Below, piece after piece: positions 24,990-32,672 of a stretch of DNA of 64,000 bases. Below the pieces are notes generated by a model. It saw nothing but the letters and a program-made list of their open reading frames with translations. It ran no database searches and was not told the DNA's origin. The position numbers were made by a program, and so were the translations under genes. The stretch covers positions 104,277-168,276 of the forward strand of contig NZ_PQSR01000004.1 of the NCBI RefSeq assembly GCF_002920635.1, written 5' to 3'. The stretch is from Streptomyces sp. Ru72 (GTDB taxonomy: Bacteria; Actinomycetota; Actinomycetes; Streptomycetales; Streptomycetaceae). The first letter of the stretch is position 1. Each line of letters begins with the position of its first letter.

Positions 24990-25928
24990 ATGGACAGCGC
25001 AGCCATCGATGAATTCGAGGCCAGTCGGGGCCGGCTGGCCTCGCTCGCGTACCGTCTGCTCGGCTCGGCCGCCGACGCCGAGGACGCCGTGCAGGACACC
25101 TTCCTGCGCTGGCAGGCCGCGGACCGGGAACACATCGAGGTGCCGGAAGCGTGGCTGACCAAGGTCGCCACCCATCTCTGCCTCGACCGGCTCCGCTCGG
25201 CGCAGGCGCGCCACGAGCGAGCGGCCGGTGCCTGGCTGCCCGAGCCACTCCTCGAGGGCGACCCGATGCTCGGCCCTGCCGAGACCTTCGAGCAGCGCGA
25301 ATCGGTCACCTTGGCCGTACTGACCCTCATGGAGCGCCTCTCGCCGGTCGAGCGGGCCGCTTACGTCCTGCGCGAGGCCTTCTCCTACACCCACGCCGAG
25401 ATCGCGGGCATCCTCGACATCACCGAGTCCGCGAGCCAGCAGCATGTCCACCGGGCCCGGCGCCGGGTCGCCGCCGAGCGCCGCGGCGGAGGCGAGGTGG
25501 ACCCCGCGTCCGCGCGCCGGATCGTCGAGGAGTTCCTCGTCGCCGCCACGTCGGGGCGCACCGAACGGCTGGTGGCGATGCTCACCGCCGACGCGACGGC
25601 GGTCTCGGACGGCGCCGGACTGGCCAGGCGGCTGCTGCAGTACGACACGCGCGAGCGCATCGCCTCCTACGTGCGGGCCGGCTTCAAGCCCACGCCGGCG
25701 AAGCGGCGGCTGGCGGGCGGCTCCGTCGCGCTGTACATCGCGCCGGTCAACGGCTCCCCGGCCGTCATCGGCGTGGTCGACGGCCGGGTCGTGGGTGCCG
25801 TGGTGTTCGAAGTCGGCGACGGCAAGATCGCCTCCCTGCGCGGCATCGCCGCCGCGAACCGGCTCGCGCGCCTCGATGAGGCCTGGCGGCAGCACGAACC
25901 CGAGGCACCCGTCATCAGCGCTTGGTGA
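24990..25928 (+). CDS. ECF41-group sigma factor (SigJ-like) with C-terminal SnoaL-like extension
   Basis: 312 residues. Region 2 (about 5-75: SLAYRLLGSAADAEDAVQDT), linker with the ECF41 signature WLPEP (at about 80), region 4 (about 110-165: YVLREAFSYTHAEIAGILDI) and a 130-residue NTF2/SnoaL-like extension (about 175-312) with TADATAVSDGAGLARR. ECF41 proteins have no separate anti-sigma factor; the fused extension controls activity. The partner is the oxidoreductase just upstream, likely sharing a promoter at 23729. ATG 24990 is chosen because the protein then starts directly before region 2. Confidence 0.9.
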   Translation: MDSAAIDEFEASRGRLASLAYRLLGSAADAEDAVQDTFLRWQAADREHIEVPEAWLTKVATHLCLDRLRSAQARHERAAGAWLPEPLLEGDPMLGPAETFEQRESVTLAVLTLMERLSPVERAAYVLREAFSYTHAEIAGILDITESASQQHVHRARRRVAAERRGGGEVDPASARRIVEEFLVAATSGRTERLVAMLTADATAVSDGAGLARRLLQYDTRERIASYVRAGFKPTPAKRRLAGGSVALYIAPVNGSPAVIGVVDGRVVGAVVFEVGDGKIASLRGIAAANRLARLDEAWRQHEPEAPVISAW

Positions 25929-26026
25929 GACGCCTCCCGCAGGAACCCGGGGCTCTGCGGCGCGGCGACGGGTACGGCTACGGCACCCGTCCGGAACCCG
26001 CGCCGCAACGTCTCGAAAAAAACCTG

Positions 26027-26055
26027 TTGATTGCGTGCCAACCGCTTCTTAGGGT
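26027..26055 (+). promoter_or_regulatory. consensus vegetative promoter for an orphan leader transcript
   Basis: TTGATT (26027-26032), a 17-base spacer and TAGGGT (26050-26055) are close to the HrdB consensus. Transcription would start near 26062 and run toward the 3' end of the convergent pdxH gene. No normal-length gene follows. Confidence 0.6.
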
Positions 26056-26061
26056 GTGAAG

Positions 26062-26290
26062 CACACGGAAGGGAGGTGGTTCGGCAGATGTATGACATCC
26101 GGACGCGTGAGGTGGCTGCGGGCTAGCGGCCCGCCGTCGTACTCAGTTCGGCGCCGGACCAGCGCGTGCGAGATGCGCGCAGCCGGCCAATCCAACGCAG
26201 TCACCCGGCCCGCGGGCTCGCCGGTACGTCCGGCCGGCTCCTTCGTCCACTGACGGAGGACCTGAGCTCGCGGGCCGTCTGCGTTTTCGG
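26062..26290 (+). ncRNA. putative leader or small RNA (boundaries estimated)
   Basis: The interval downstream of the promoter holds a strong GGGAGGTGG ribosome-binding site, a 12-codon frame (26088-26126), a stem-loop across that frame's stop codon (GCGGGC 26118-26123, GCCCGC 26129-26134) and a possible second short frame of 26 codons (26172-26252). An alternative frame from GTG 26056 would give 65 residues, but it starts upstream of the predicted transcript. The 3' end is not defined. The RNA could be a peptide-coding leader, an attenuator relic, or an antisense regulator of pdxH. Confidence 0.35.
26088..26126 (+). CDS. 12-residue leader peptide
   Basis: ATG-TAT-GAC opens the peptide MYDIRTREVAAG, ended by TAG. 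The ribosome-binding site GGGAGGTGG is 8 bases upstream, stronger than that of most genes here. A 6-bp stem-loop overlaps the stop codon, so translation would melt it. No amino-acid run suggests which tRNA or metabolite might be sensed. It is supported only by signal strength. Confidence 0.4.
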   Translation: MYDIRTREVAAG

Positions 26291-26300
26291 GCACCGGGGG

Positions 26301-27083
26301 TCAGGGGCTGAGGCGCTCCACCCGCCAGGTGCCGTCCGGTTCCGCGACGTAGCGGAGGCGGTCGTGCAGGCGGTTCTCCCGGCCCTGCCAGAACTCGACC
26401 GCCGAGGGTGCGATGCGGAAGCCGCCCCAGTGCGGGGGGACCGGGACCTGGGTGCCCTCGGGGTAGCGGGTGGTGAGTTCCTCGTAGGTGGCGTCGAGTT
26501 CGGCGCGGGAGCAGATGATCGAGGACTGGGTGCTGGCCCAGGCGCCGAGCTGGGAGCCGTGGGGGCGGGTGCGGAAGTAGGCGGCGGTCTCGTCGCGGCC
26601 GGTGCGGCGGGCGGTGCCGGTGACGATCACCTGGCGGGCCATGGGGTGCCAGGGGAAGAGCAGCGAGACGTAGGGGTTCGCGGCGAGGTCCTGGGCCTTG
26701 CGGGAGTCGTAGTTGGTGTAGAAGACGAAGCCCTGTTCGTCGTACTGCTTCATCAGGACGGTGCGGGAGCTGGGGCGTCCTGCGGCGTCGGCGGTGGAGA
26801 CGACCATCGCGTTCGGTTCGTAGATCATTCCGGCGATGGCGGCTTGGGCCGCCTGTTTGAACCAGCGGGCGAACTGCTCCATGGGGTGCGGTGCGAGCGT
26901 GGACTCGTCGAGGCCTTCGGCGCGGTAGTGGGCTCGCATTTCCGCGGGGTTGGCGGACAGGTCCTCGGCGGGACCTTCGGCCGCGTGTTCGACGATGGGT
27001 TCGATAACCGGGTCCGTCGTGGATTTGGCGGCAGGGTGAACGGGGTGCTGGGCTGCGGGTTCGTCCGGGTAGCGGTCGGTCAC
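26301..27083 (-). CDS. pdxH: pyridoxamine/pyridoxine 5'-phosphate oxidase
   Basis: 260 residues from GTG 27083. The flavin-binding core is complete: [60 protein letters not shown], and the C-terminal [20 protein letters not shown] and [20 protein letters not shown]. It uses FMN to make pyridoxal 5'-phosphate, the final step of the salvage route. The N-terminus is about 40 residues longer than the core family, rich in Pro/Glu and probably disordered; an in-frame start further upstream at 27170 would add more. It is divergent from citrate synthase, with paired inverted repeats between them. Confidence 0.95.
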   Translation of the reverse strand: MTDRYPDEPAAQHPVHPAAKSTTDPVIEPIVEHAAEGPAEDLSANPAEMRAHYRAEGLDESTLAPHPMEQFARWFKQAAQAAIAGMIYEPNAMVVSTADAAGRPSSRTVLMKQYDEQGFVFYTNYDSRKAQDLAANPYVSLLFPWHPMARQVIVTGTARRTGRDETAAYFRTRPHGSQLGAWASTQSSIICSRAELDATYEELTTRYPEGTQVPVPPHWGGFRIAPSAVEFWQGRENRLHDRLRYVAEPDGTWRVERLSP

Positions 27084-27165
27084 GTCGTCATCTTGCCGTA
27101 CGGGCCACAGGCCCTCGACGGCTTGGGGACAGTGGGCACGGCGGGAGTGCGGTTCATCACTGTGT

Positions 27166-27206
27166 GGCACTGAGTGCCGCTTGGTCTCCCCAAAGGTGGC
27201 ACTCAG
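27166..27206. promoter_or_regulatory. nested inverted repeats between pdxH and citrate synthase
   Basis: GGCACTGAGTGCC (27166-27178) is a perfect 13-bp palindrome. Its right part pairs again with a downstream copy: CTGAGTGCC (27170-27178) with GGCACTCAG (27198-27206), with inner TTGG and CCAA. The half-site GGCACT thus occurs at 27166 and 27198, 32 bases apart (three DNA turns). This suits a repressor binding two sites or an RNA hairpin switching with a shorter one. Regulator unknown. Confidence 0.5.
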
Positions 27207-27367
27207 GGATATCGTGCAGATGCCGTTCGGTTGGGTGACCGCCGACCGATCGGGGCATCAACCGGGGTGACCGTTTCGGACCGCGAGTTTTCGAGAACGA
27301 CCGCTACAGACCGTGGAGCCGGGGCGGCGCGACCCTTTCCGCCGTACACATCACGAGGAGCCGCCTG

Positions 27368-28468
27368 ATGTCCGATTTCGTACCCGGGCTCGAGGGAGTC
27401 GTCGCGTTCGAGACGGAGATCGCCGAGCCGGACAAGGAGGGCGGTGCCCTGCGGTACCGGGGCGTCGACATCGAGGACCTGGTCGGCCATGTCTCGTTCG
27501 GGAACGTGTGGGGGCTGCTCGTGGACGGCGCCTTCAACCCCGGACTGCCGCCCGCCGAGCCGTTCCCGATCCCGGTGCACTCCGGCGACATCCGTGTGGA
27601 CGTACAGTCCGCGCTGGCCATGCTCGCCCCGGTGTGGGGCCTGAAACCGCTGCTGGACATCGACGTGGAGCAGGCCCGTGAGGACCTGGCCCGGGCCGCG
27701 GTCATGGCGCTGTCGTACGTCGCCCAGTCGGCGCGCGGCCAGGGGCTGCCGATGGTGCCGCAGCGGGAGATCGACAAGGCGCGGTCCGTCGTGGAGCGGT
27801 TCATGATCCGCTGGCGGGGCGAGCCGGACCCCAAGCACGTCGCGGCCGTCGACGCCTACTGGACCTCGGCGGCCGAGCACGGCATGAACGCCTCCACCTT
27901 CACCGCGCGGGTGATCGCCTCCACGGGCGCGGACGTCGCAGCGGCGCTGTCGGGTGCCGTGGGTGCCATGTCGGGGCCGCTGCACGGCGGAGCGCCCTCC
28001 CGTGTGCTCGGCATGATCGAGGAGATCGAGCGCACCGGTGACGCGGAGGCGTATGTGAAGGGGGCGCTGGACCGGGGCGAGCGGCTGATGGGCTTCGGCC
28101 ACCGGGTGTACCGGGCCGAGGACCCGCGGGCGCGCGTGCTGCGCCGTACCGCTCGTGAGCTGGGTGCGCCGCGTTTCGAGATCGCGGAGGCGTTGGAGAA
28201 GGCGGCTCTGGAGGAGCTGCACAACCGCCGTCCCGACCGTGTGCTCGCCACGAACGTGGAGTTCTGGGCGGCGATCGTGCTGGACTTCGCCGAGGTCCCG
28301 GCGCACATGTTCACGTCGATGTTCACGTGTGCCCGTACGGCCGGCTGGTCGGCGCACATCCTGGAGCAGAAGCGCACGGGCCGCCTTGTGCGTCCGTCGG
28401 CCCGCTATGTGGGTCCCGGGCCGCGCAGCCCGCAGGAGATCGAGGGGTACGCGGACATCGCGCACTGA
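27368..28468 (+). CDS. citrate synthase (second, 366-residue type)
   Basis: 366 residues from ATG 27368 with a GAGGAG ribosome-binding site. The active-site residues of the family are present: His in AEHGMNASTFTARVIAST, His in SGPLHGGAPSRVLGMI, and Asp in IVLDFAEVPAHMFTSMF; also FGHRVYRAEDPRARVLRRTA. It condenses acetyl-CoA with oxaloacetate or, in related methylcitrate synthases, propionyl-CoA. S. coelicolor has a comparable second citrate synthase gene at what I recall as SCO4388. Methylcitrate activity cannot be excluded. Regulation is probably through the inverted repeats at 27166-27206. Confidence 0.92.
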   Translation: MSDFVPGLEGVVAFETEIAEPDKEGGALRYRGVDIEDLVGHVSFGNVWGLLVDGAFNPGLPPAEPFPIPVHSGDIRVDVQSALAMLAPVWGLKPLLDIDVEQAREDLARAAVMALSYVAQSARGQGLPMVPQREIDKARSVVERFMIRWRGEPDPKHVAAVDAYWTSAAEHGMNASTFTARVIASTGADVAAALSGAVGAMSGPLHGGAPSRVLGMIEEIERTGDAEAYVKGALDRGERLMGFGHRVYRAEDPRARVLRRTARELGAPRFEIAEALEKAALEELHNRRPDRVLATNVEFWAAIVLDFAEVPAHMFTSMFTCARTAGWSAHILEQKRTGRLVRPSARYVGPGPRSPQEIEGYADIAH

Positions 28469-28520
28469 CGACGGACGGCCCAGGGCCCTCCACCGGCGAC
28501 GGGGCGGCACCGGGCCGCCC

Positions 28521-29126
28521 TCAGCCCAGTGCCTCCTCCAGCAGCGCCGCCCACTGCGTCACCACGCGTTCGCGGCGGGCGGCGTCGTCGGTGAGGAGGT
28601 TCGCGAGGCCCAGGCCGCGGGCCATGTCCAGCAGGCCCTGGACCGTTTCACGGACGCCCGGCCTCCGCTCGTCCGCGCGGAGCAGGTCGACGGCGATGCG
28701 GTGGGTCTCGCGACCGACGCGGGCCTCCAGCTCGGTCACACGGGGGCGCAGCTGCTCCTCGTTGGAGGCGGCTACCCACAGGTGCAGGGCCGCCCGGAAC
28801 AACGGCCCCGTGTAGAGGTCGACGAGGGCCGCGACCACCGCCCGCCGGTCGGCGGCCCCGTGCGGGAACAGGGCCCTCAGCGCGGTGGAGCGCTCCTCGG
28901 CGACGTACTCGACGGCCGCCGTGAACAGGTCCTCCCGGGTCGGGAAGTGGTGCTGGGCGGCGCCCCGGGAGACGCCGGCGCGTTCGGCGACGACCAGGAC
29001 GGTGGAGCCGGCCCAGCCGTGGTCGGCGAGGCAGGCCACGGCGGCCTGGAGGAGCCGTTGCCGGGTGGCCCGGCTGCGGTCCTGCTTGGGGACGCGCTCG
29101 CGTTCGACTGTGTTCACACCACCCAT
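28521..29126 (-). CDS. TetR-family regulator of the acyl-CoA operon
   Basis: 201 residues with an N-terminal TetR HTH (RATRQRLLQAAVACLADHGW, then VVAERAGVSRGAAQHHFPTR) and a helical ligand domain. It is the last gene of the minus-strand operon beginning at 38632, and its start overlaps the enoyl-CoA hydratase stop by 13 bases. Such TetR proteins in catabolic operons usually repress and are released by an acyl-CoA intermediate. A fitting palindrome GCAAGCGTGCTTGC lies at 38695-38708 in the operon promoter. Confidence 0.9.
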   Translation of the reverse strand: MGGVNTVERERVPKQDRSRATRQRLLQAAVACLADHGWAGSTVLVVAERAGVSRGAAQHHFPTREDLFTAAVEYVAEERSTALRALFPHGAADRRAVVAALVDLYTGPLFRAALHLWVAASNEEQLRPRVTELEARVGRETHRIAVDLLRADERRPGVRETVQGLLDMARGLGLANLLTDDAARRERVVTQWAALLEEALG

Positions 29127-29851
29127 GAGGGGTCCCGTCGTTCCAGGAAGGCCGTCATTCCCTCGCGGGCCTGCGGGGAGGAGAACAGCCGGGCCGAGAG
29201 CGCGGTCAGCTCGGCCGCGTCCCGGTCGAAGGTCTGCAGAACAGTAGCGGTGAGGATTCGTTTGGTCTCCGCCAGGGCCTGGGGTGCGGCTCGCCGCAGT
29301 CCGTCGAGCATGGGTTCGAGCACTTGGTCGACGTCGTCGCCGGTGGCGGTGAGCAGGCCGGTGCGTACGGCTTCGGGGGCGTCGAAGCGTTCGCCGGTGA
29401 GGTAGTGACGCGCGAGGGCGCGGGGGTCGGTGCGGGGCAGCAGCGGAAGGGAGATCACAGCGGGGGCGACCCCGATGCGCACCTCGGTGAAGGCGAAGGT
29501 CGCCGCGGGTGACGCGGCGGCGATGTCGCAGGCGCCGAGCAGGCCGAGGCCGCCCGCCCGTACGTGTCCGGTCACCCGGGCGACGACGGGTTTGGGTAGT
29601 TCGACGATCTGCCGCAGCAGCCCGGCGAAGGCGTCCGGGGGCGAGGGGTCGCGCAGATCGGCGCCCGCGCAGAAGGTGGTGCCGGTGTGGGCGAGGACGA
29701 CGGCGCGGACGTCGTGGTCCTTGCCGCAGGCGGTGAGCGCGTCGGCCAGGCCGCCGACGAGTGCGGCCGACAGGGCGTTGCGGTTGGCGGGCGAGTCGAG
29801 GGTCAGGGTGGTGATGCCGCGGTCGTGGGCGGTGCGGACGAGGTCGGTCAT
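29114..29851 (-). CDS. enoyl-CoA hydratase/isomerase family protein
   Basis: 245 residues with the crotonase fold: THTLDSPANRNALSAAL-type start, oxyanion loop TTFCAGADLRDPSP, second loop GHVRAGGLGLLGACDIAAAS and EVRIGVAPAVISLPLL. The usual catalytic Glu pair is not obvious: the position in VRAGGLGL-GACD lacks the first Glu, while the second lies in FTEVRIGV. The reaction might therefore be hydratase, isomerase or lyase. The ATG at 29851 overlaps the CoA-ligase stop by four bases. It probably acts on the enoyl-CoA formed after carboxylation in this operon. Confidence 0.88.
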   Translation of the reverse strand: MTDLVRTAHDRGITTLTLDSPANRNALSAALVGGLADALTACGKDHDVRAVVLAHTGTTFCAGADLRDPSPPDAFAGLLRQIVELPKPVVARVTGHVRAGGLGLLGACDIAAASPAATFAFTEVRIGVAPAVISLPLLPRTDPRALARHYLTGERFDAPEAVRTGLLTATGDDVDQVLEPMLDGLRRAAPQALAETKRILTATVLQTFDRDAAELTALSARLFSSPQAREGMTAFLERRDPSWVV

Positions 29852-31413
29852 ATCCGCTCCCTGAGCTGCCGGCGGAGGATCTTCCCGGAGGCGGCGCGGG
29901 GCACGCCGTCGATGAAGGTGACGTTGCGGACGCGTTTGTAGGGGGCGACGCGTTCGGCGACGTACATCATGACCTCGCCCTCGGAGAGGTCGTCGGCGCC
30001 CGGCCTGCGGACGACGAAGGCGTGGGGGACCTCGTTGTGGTCGTCGTTGTAGACGCCGATGACGGCGGCGTCGGCGATCCGCGGGTGGGTGAGGAGGAGG
30101 GCCTCGAGTTCGGCCGGGGCCACCTGGAAGCCCTTGTACTTGATGAGTTCCTTGACGCGGTCGACGACGAACAGCCAGCCGTCCGCGTCGACGTACCCGA
30201 CGTCCCCGGTGTGCAGCCAGCCGTCCCGGTCGATCATCGCGTCGGTGGCCTCGGGCCGTCCCAGGTAGCCCTTCATCACCTGGGGGCCGCGGAAGGCGAT
30301 CTCGCCGGCCTCGCCGACGCCGAGGTCCTTGTCGGGGTCGTCGAGGGACAGGATGCGCATCTCGGTGCCGGGGACCAGTTTGCCGACGGTGCCGGGGGGC
30401 GCTTCGTGGGCGTCGAGGGGGACGACGTGGGTGCACGGGGACAGTTCCGTCATGCCGTAACCCTGGCCGACGGGGGGCAGGCCGAGGCGCTGGGCGCAGG
30501 CCACGGCGAGCTTGGCGTCCAGGGGTGCCGCGGCGCTGATGATGTACTTCAGGGACGACAGGTCGTACTGGGCGACGACCGGGTGCTTGGCGAGGGCGAG
30601 CACGATCGGCGGGGCCACGTACAGGCCGGTGATGCGGTGCTCCTGGATGGCCGCGAGGAAGGTGTCCAGGTCGAAGCGGGGCAGCACGACGACGGTGGCG
30701 CCCTGCCGCAGTGGCGCGTTCAGGAGGGCCGTCATGCCGTAGATGTGGAAGAAGGGCAGCACCGCGAGGATGCGCTCGCCGGGCCCCGTGCCTATGAGGG
30801 GCCGGATCTGGGCGAGGTTGGTGGCGATCTGCCGGTGGGTGAGCATGACGCCCTTGGGGATGCCGGTCGTCCCGGACGAGTACGGGAGCGCGGCGACGTC
30901 CTGCACCGGGTCGATGACGACCTGGGGCTCCGGCGCGGCGGAGGCCAGCATGTCGATCAGCGACCGGTGGCCGGGGGCGCTGTCGCAGACGAAGATCTCC
31001 TGGACGCCGCCCGAGAGTTCGGCGGCGCGGCGGGCCGTCTGGAGGAGCGGTGAGACGGTGACGATCCAGCGGGCCGCGGAGTCCCGCAGCTGCTTGGCGA
31101 GCTCCTCGGCCGTGGCCTGCGGGTGCACGGTCGTGACGGAGGCACCGGCGCGCGTGGCCGCGTAGAAGGCGAGGGGGAAGGCGATCGTGTTCGGGCTGTG
31201 CAGCGCGAGCACGTCGCCCTTGCGCACGCCCGCCTCGGCGAGCGCGGCCGCGATCCGCCGGTGGAAACGGTCCAGTTGTTCGTAGGTGAGGGTGGTGCCG
31301 TCCGTGCCGTCGATCAGGGCGGGCAGCTCGCCGAACTCGGCGGCCCGGCCCAGCACGGCGTCGTGGATGGGGAGTTCGACGGGCGGGACGTCTGCGTACT
31401 CGCTGCGGAACAC
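29848..31413 (-). CDS. 4-coumarate/cinnamate-type CoA ligase
   Basis: 521 residues. Adenylation motifs in order: P-loop LPYSSGTTGIPKGVMLTHRQ near 170, HIYGMTALLNAP, the A5 motif GQGYGMTELSP, the hinge GDVGYVDADGWLFVVDRVKE and the C-terminal catalytic Lys in RAASGKILRRQ. It activates an aromatic or similar acid with ATP, then transfers it to CoA. It closely resembles S. coelicolor cinnamate:CoA ligase (SCO4383), which acts on cinnamate and 4-coumarate. Neighbours (dehydrogenase, carboxylase, hydratase) suggest degradation rather than phenylpropanoid synthesis. Confidence 0.93.
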   Translation of the reverse strand: MFRSEYADVPPVELPIHDAVLGRAAEFGELPALIDGTDGTTLTYEQLDRFHRRIAAALAEAGVRKGDVLALHSPNTIAFPLAFYAATRAGASVTTVHPQATAEELAKQLRDSAARWIVTVSPLLQTARRAAELSGGVQEIFVCDSAPGHRSLIDMLASAAPEPQVVIDPVQDVAALPYSSGTTGIPKGVMLTHRQIATNLAQIRPLIGTGPGERILAVLPFFHIYGMTALLNAPLRQGATVVVLPRFDLDTFLAAIQEHRITGLYVAPPIVLALAKHPVVAQYDLSSLKYIISAAAPLDAKLAVACAQRLGLPPVGQGYGMTELSPCTHVVPLDAHEAPPGTVGKLVPGTEMRILSLDDPDKDLGVGEAGEIAFRGPQVMKGYLGRPEATDAMIDRDGWLHTGDVGYVDADGWLFVVDRVKELIKYKGFQVAPAELEALLLTHPRIADAAVIGVYNDDHNEVPHAFVVRRPGADDLSEGEVMMYVAERVAPYKRVRNVTFIDGVPRAASGKILRRQLRERI

Positions 31414-31442
31414 TGTTCCTCCTCGCGCCGGCGCGCCGGTCG

Positions 31443-32576
31443 TCAGTACGACTTGGGCAGGCCCAGACTCTGGTGGGAGACGTAGTTGAGAATCATCTCC
31501 CGGCTCACCGGCGCGATACGAGACACGCGCGCGACCGTGATGAGGGAGGCGAGTCCGAACTCGCGGGTGAGGCCGTTGCCGCCGAGGGTGTGCACGGCCT
31601 GGTCGACGGCCTTCACACAGGCCTCCCCGGCCGCGTACTTGGCCATGTTGGCGGCCTCACCGGCGGCCGCGTCGTCCCCGGAGTCGTAGAGGAAGGCGGC
31701 TTTCTGCATCATCAGTCGGGCCAGTTCCAGGTCGATGTGCGCCTGCGCCAGGGGGTGCGCGATCGCCTGGTGGGCGCCGATGGGCTGCTGCCAGACGGTA
31801 CGGTCGCGCGCGTACTCCACGGCCCGGGAGACCGCGTAGCGGCCGAGGCCGATCGCGAAGGCGGCCGTCATGATGCGTTCGGGGTTGAGGCCGGCGAAGA
31901 GCTGGAGGAGCCCGGCGTCCTCGTCGCCGACGAGGGCGTCTGCGGGCAGCCGTACGTCGTCCAGGGTCAGCTCGAACTGCTTCTCCCGGCCGGTGAGTTC
32001 CATGTCGATCTGCCGCCGCTCGAAGCCGGGCGCGTCGCGGGGGACGATGAACAGGCAGGGTTTGAGCCTTCCGGTGCGAGCGTCCTCGGTGCGGCCGACG
32101 ATGAGGGTCGCGTCCGCGATGTCGGCGCCGGAGACGAACACCTTGCGGCCGTTCAGGACCCAGTGGTCGCCGTCGCGGCGGGCGGTGGTGGTGATGCGGT
32201 GGGAGTTGGAACCGGCGTCGGGTTCGGTGATGCCGAAGGCCATGATCCGAGTGCCTTCGGCGATTGCGGGGAGCCAGGTCTGTTTCTGTTCCCCGGTGCC
32301 GAAGCGGGCTATGACCGTGCCGCAGATGGCGGGTGAGACGACGAGCATGAGCAGGGGGCAGCCGGCTGCGCCGAGCTCTTCGAGGACGATGGAGAGGTCG
32401 GCCATGCCGCCCCCTCCGCCGCCGTATGCCTCCGGCAGGTTGACGCCTAGGTAGCCCAGCTTGGCGGCTTCCGACCAGAGTGCGACGGGGTCGTGGTTGC
32501 GGCCGTGGCGGGTGCCCAAGGCCGCGACGGCCGAGCGAAGGGTCTTTTGTTCGTCGGATTCGATGACGGGACTCAT
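31443..32576 (-). CDS. acyl-CoA dehydrogenase
   Basis: 377 residues from ATG 32576 (GGGAG ribosome-binding site). Domains: N-terminal helices with LGVNLPEAYGGGGGGMADLS, the FAD/substrate beta-barrel (IMAFGITEPDAGSNSHRITT, WVLNGRKVFVSGADIADATL) and the C-terminal helical bundle (YARDRTVWQQPIGAHQAIAH and VHTLGGNGLTREFGL). It introduces the 2,3-double bond into the CoA ester made by the ligase, using electron-transfer flavoprotein as acceptor. Intact, unlike the acyl-CoA dehydrogenase relic at 3099-4025. The substrate class follows from the operon only. Confidence 0.93.
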   Translation of the reverse strand: MSPVIESDEQKTLRSAVAALGTRHGRNHDPVALWSEAAKLGYLGVNLPEAYGGGGGGMADLSIVLEELGAAGCPLLMLVVSPAICGTVIARFGTGEQKQTWLPAIAEGTRIMAFGITEPDAGSNSHRITTTARRDGDHWVLNGRKVFVSGADIADATLIVGRTEDARTGRLKPCLFIVPRDAPGFERRQIDMELTGREKQFELTLDDVRLPADALVGDEDAGLLQLFAGLNPERIMTAAFAIGLGRYAVSRAVEYARDRTVWQQPIGAHQAIAHPLAQAHIDLELARLMMQKAAFLYDSGDDAAAGEAANMAKYAAGEACVKAVDQAVHTLGGNGLTREFGLASLITVARVSRIAPVSREMILNYVSHQSLGLPKSY

Positions 32577-32645
32577 GGTCGTCTCCCGGGTGCCGGTCCG
32601 TCGTGGTTGCTCGCGCTCACGCGGCGGTAGCCGCATATCGATACA

Positions 32646-32669
32646 GCCCCGCGCCCCTGAAGGGGCGCG
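32646..32669. repeat. GGGGCGCG hairpin inside the operon
   Basis: A short hairpin with arms GCGCCCCT and AGGGGCGC separates the biotin-carboxylase and dehydrogenase genes (96-base gap). It matches the end of the repeats at 354 and 13655. It could reduce read-through or stabilise upstream mRNA. Confidence 0.45.
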
Positions 32670-32672
32670 TCC

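Noticed and set aside
26056..26253. 65-codon frame from GTG 26056
   Set aside because: Its start lies upstream of the predicted transcription start and its codon bias is moderate; the 12-codon frame has the better ribosome-binding site.
27166..27178. CIRCE/HrcA heat-shock element
   Set aside because: The arm sequence is similar (GCACT/AGTGC) but the 9-base spacer of CIRCE is absent and no chaperone gene is downstream.
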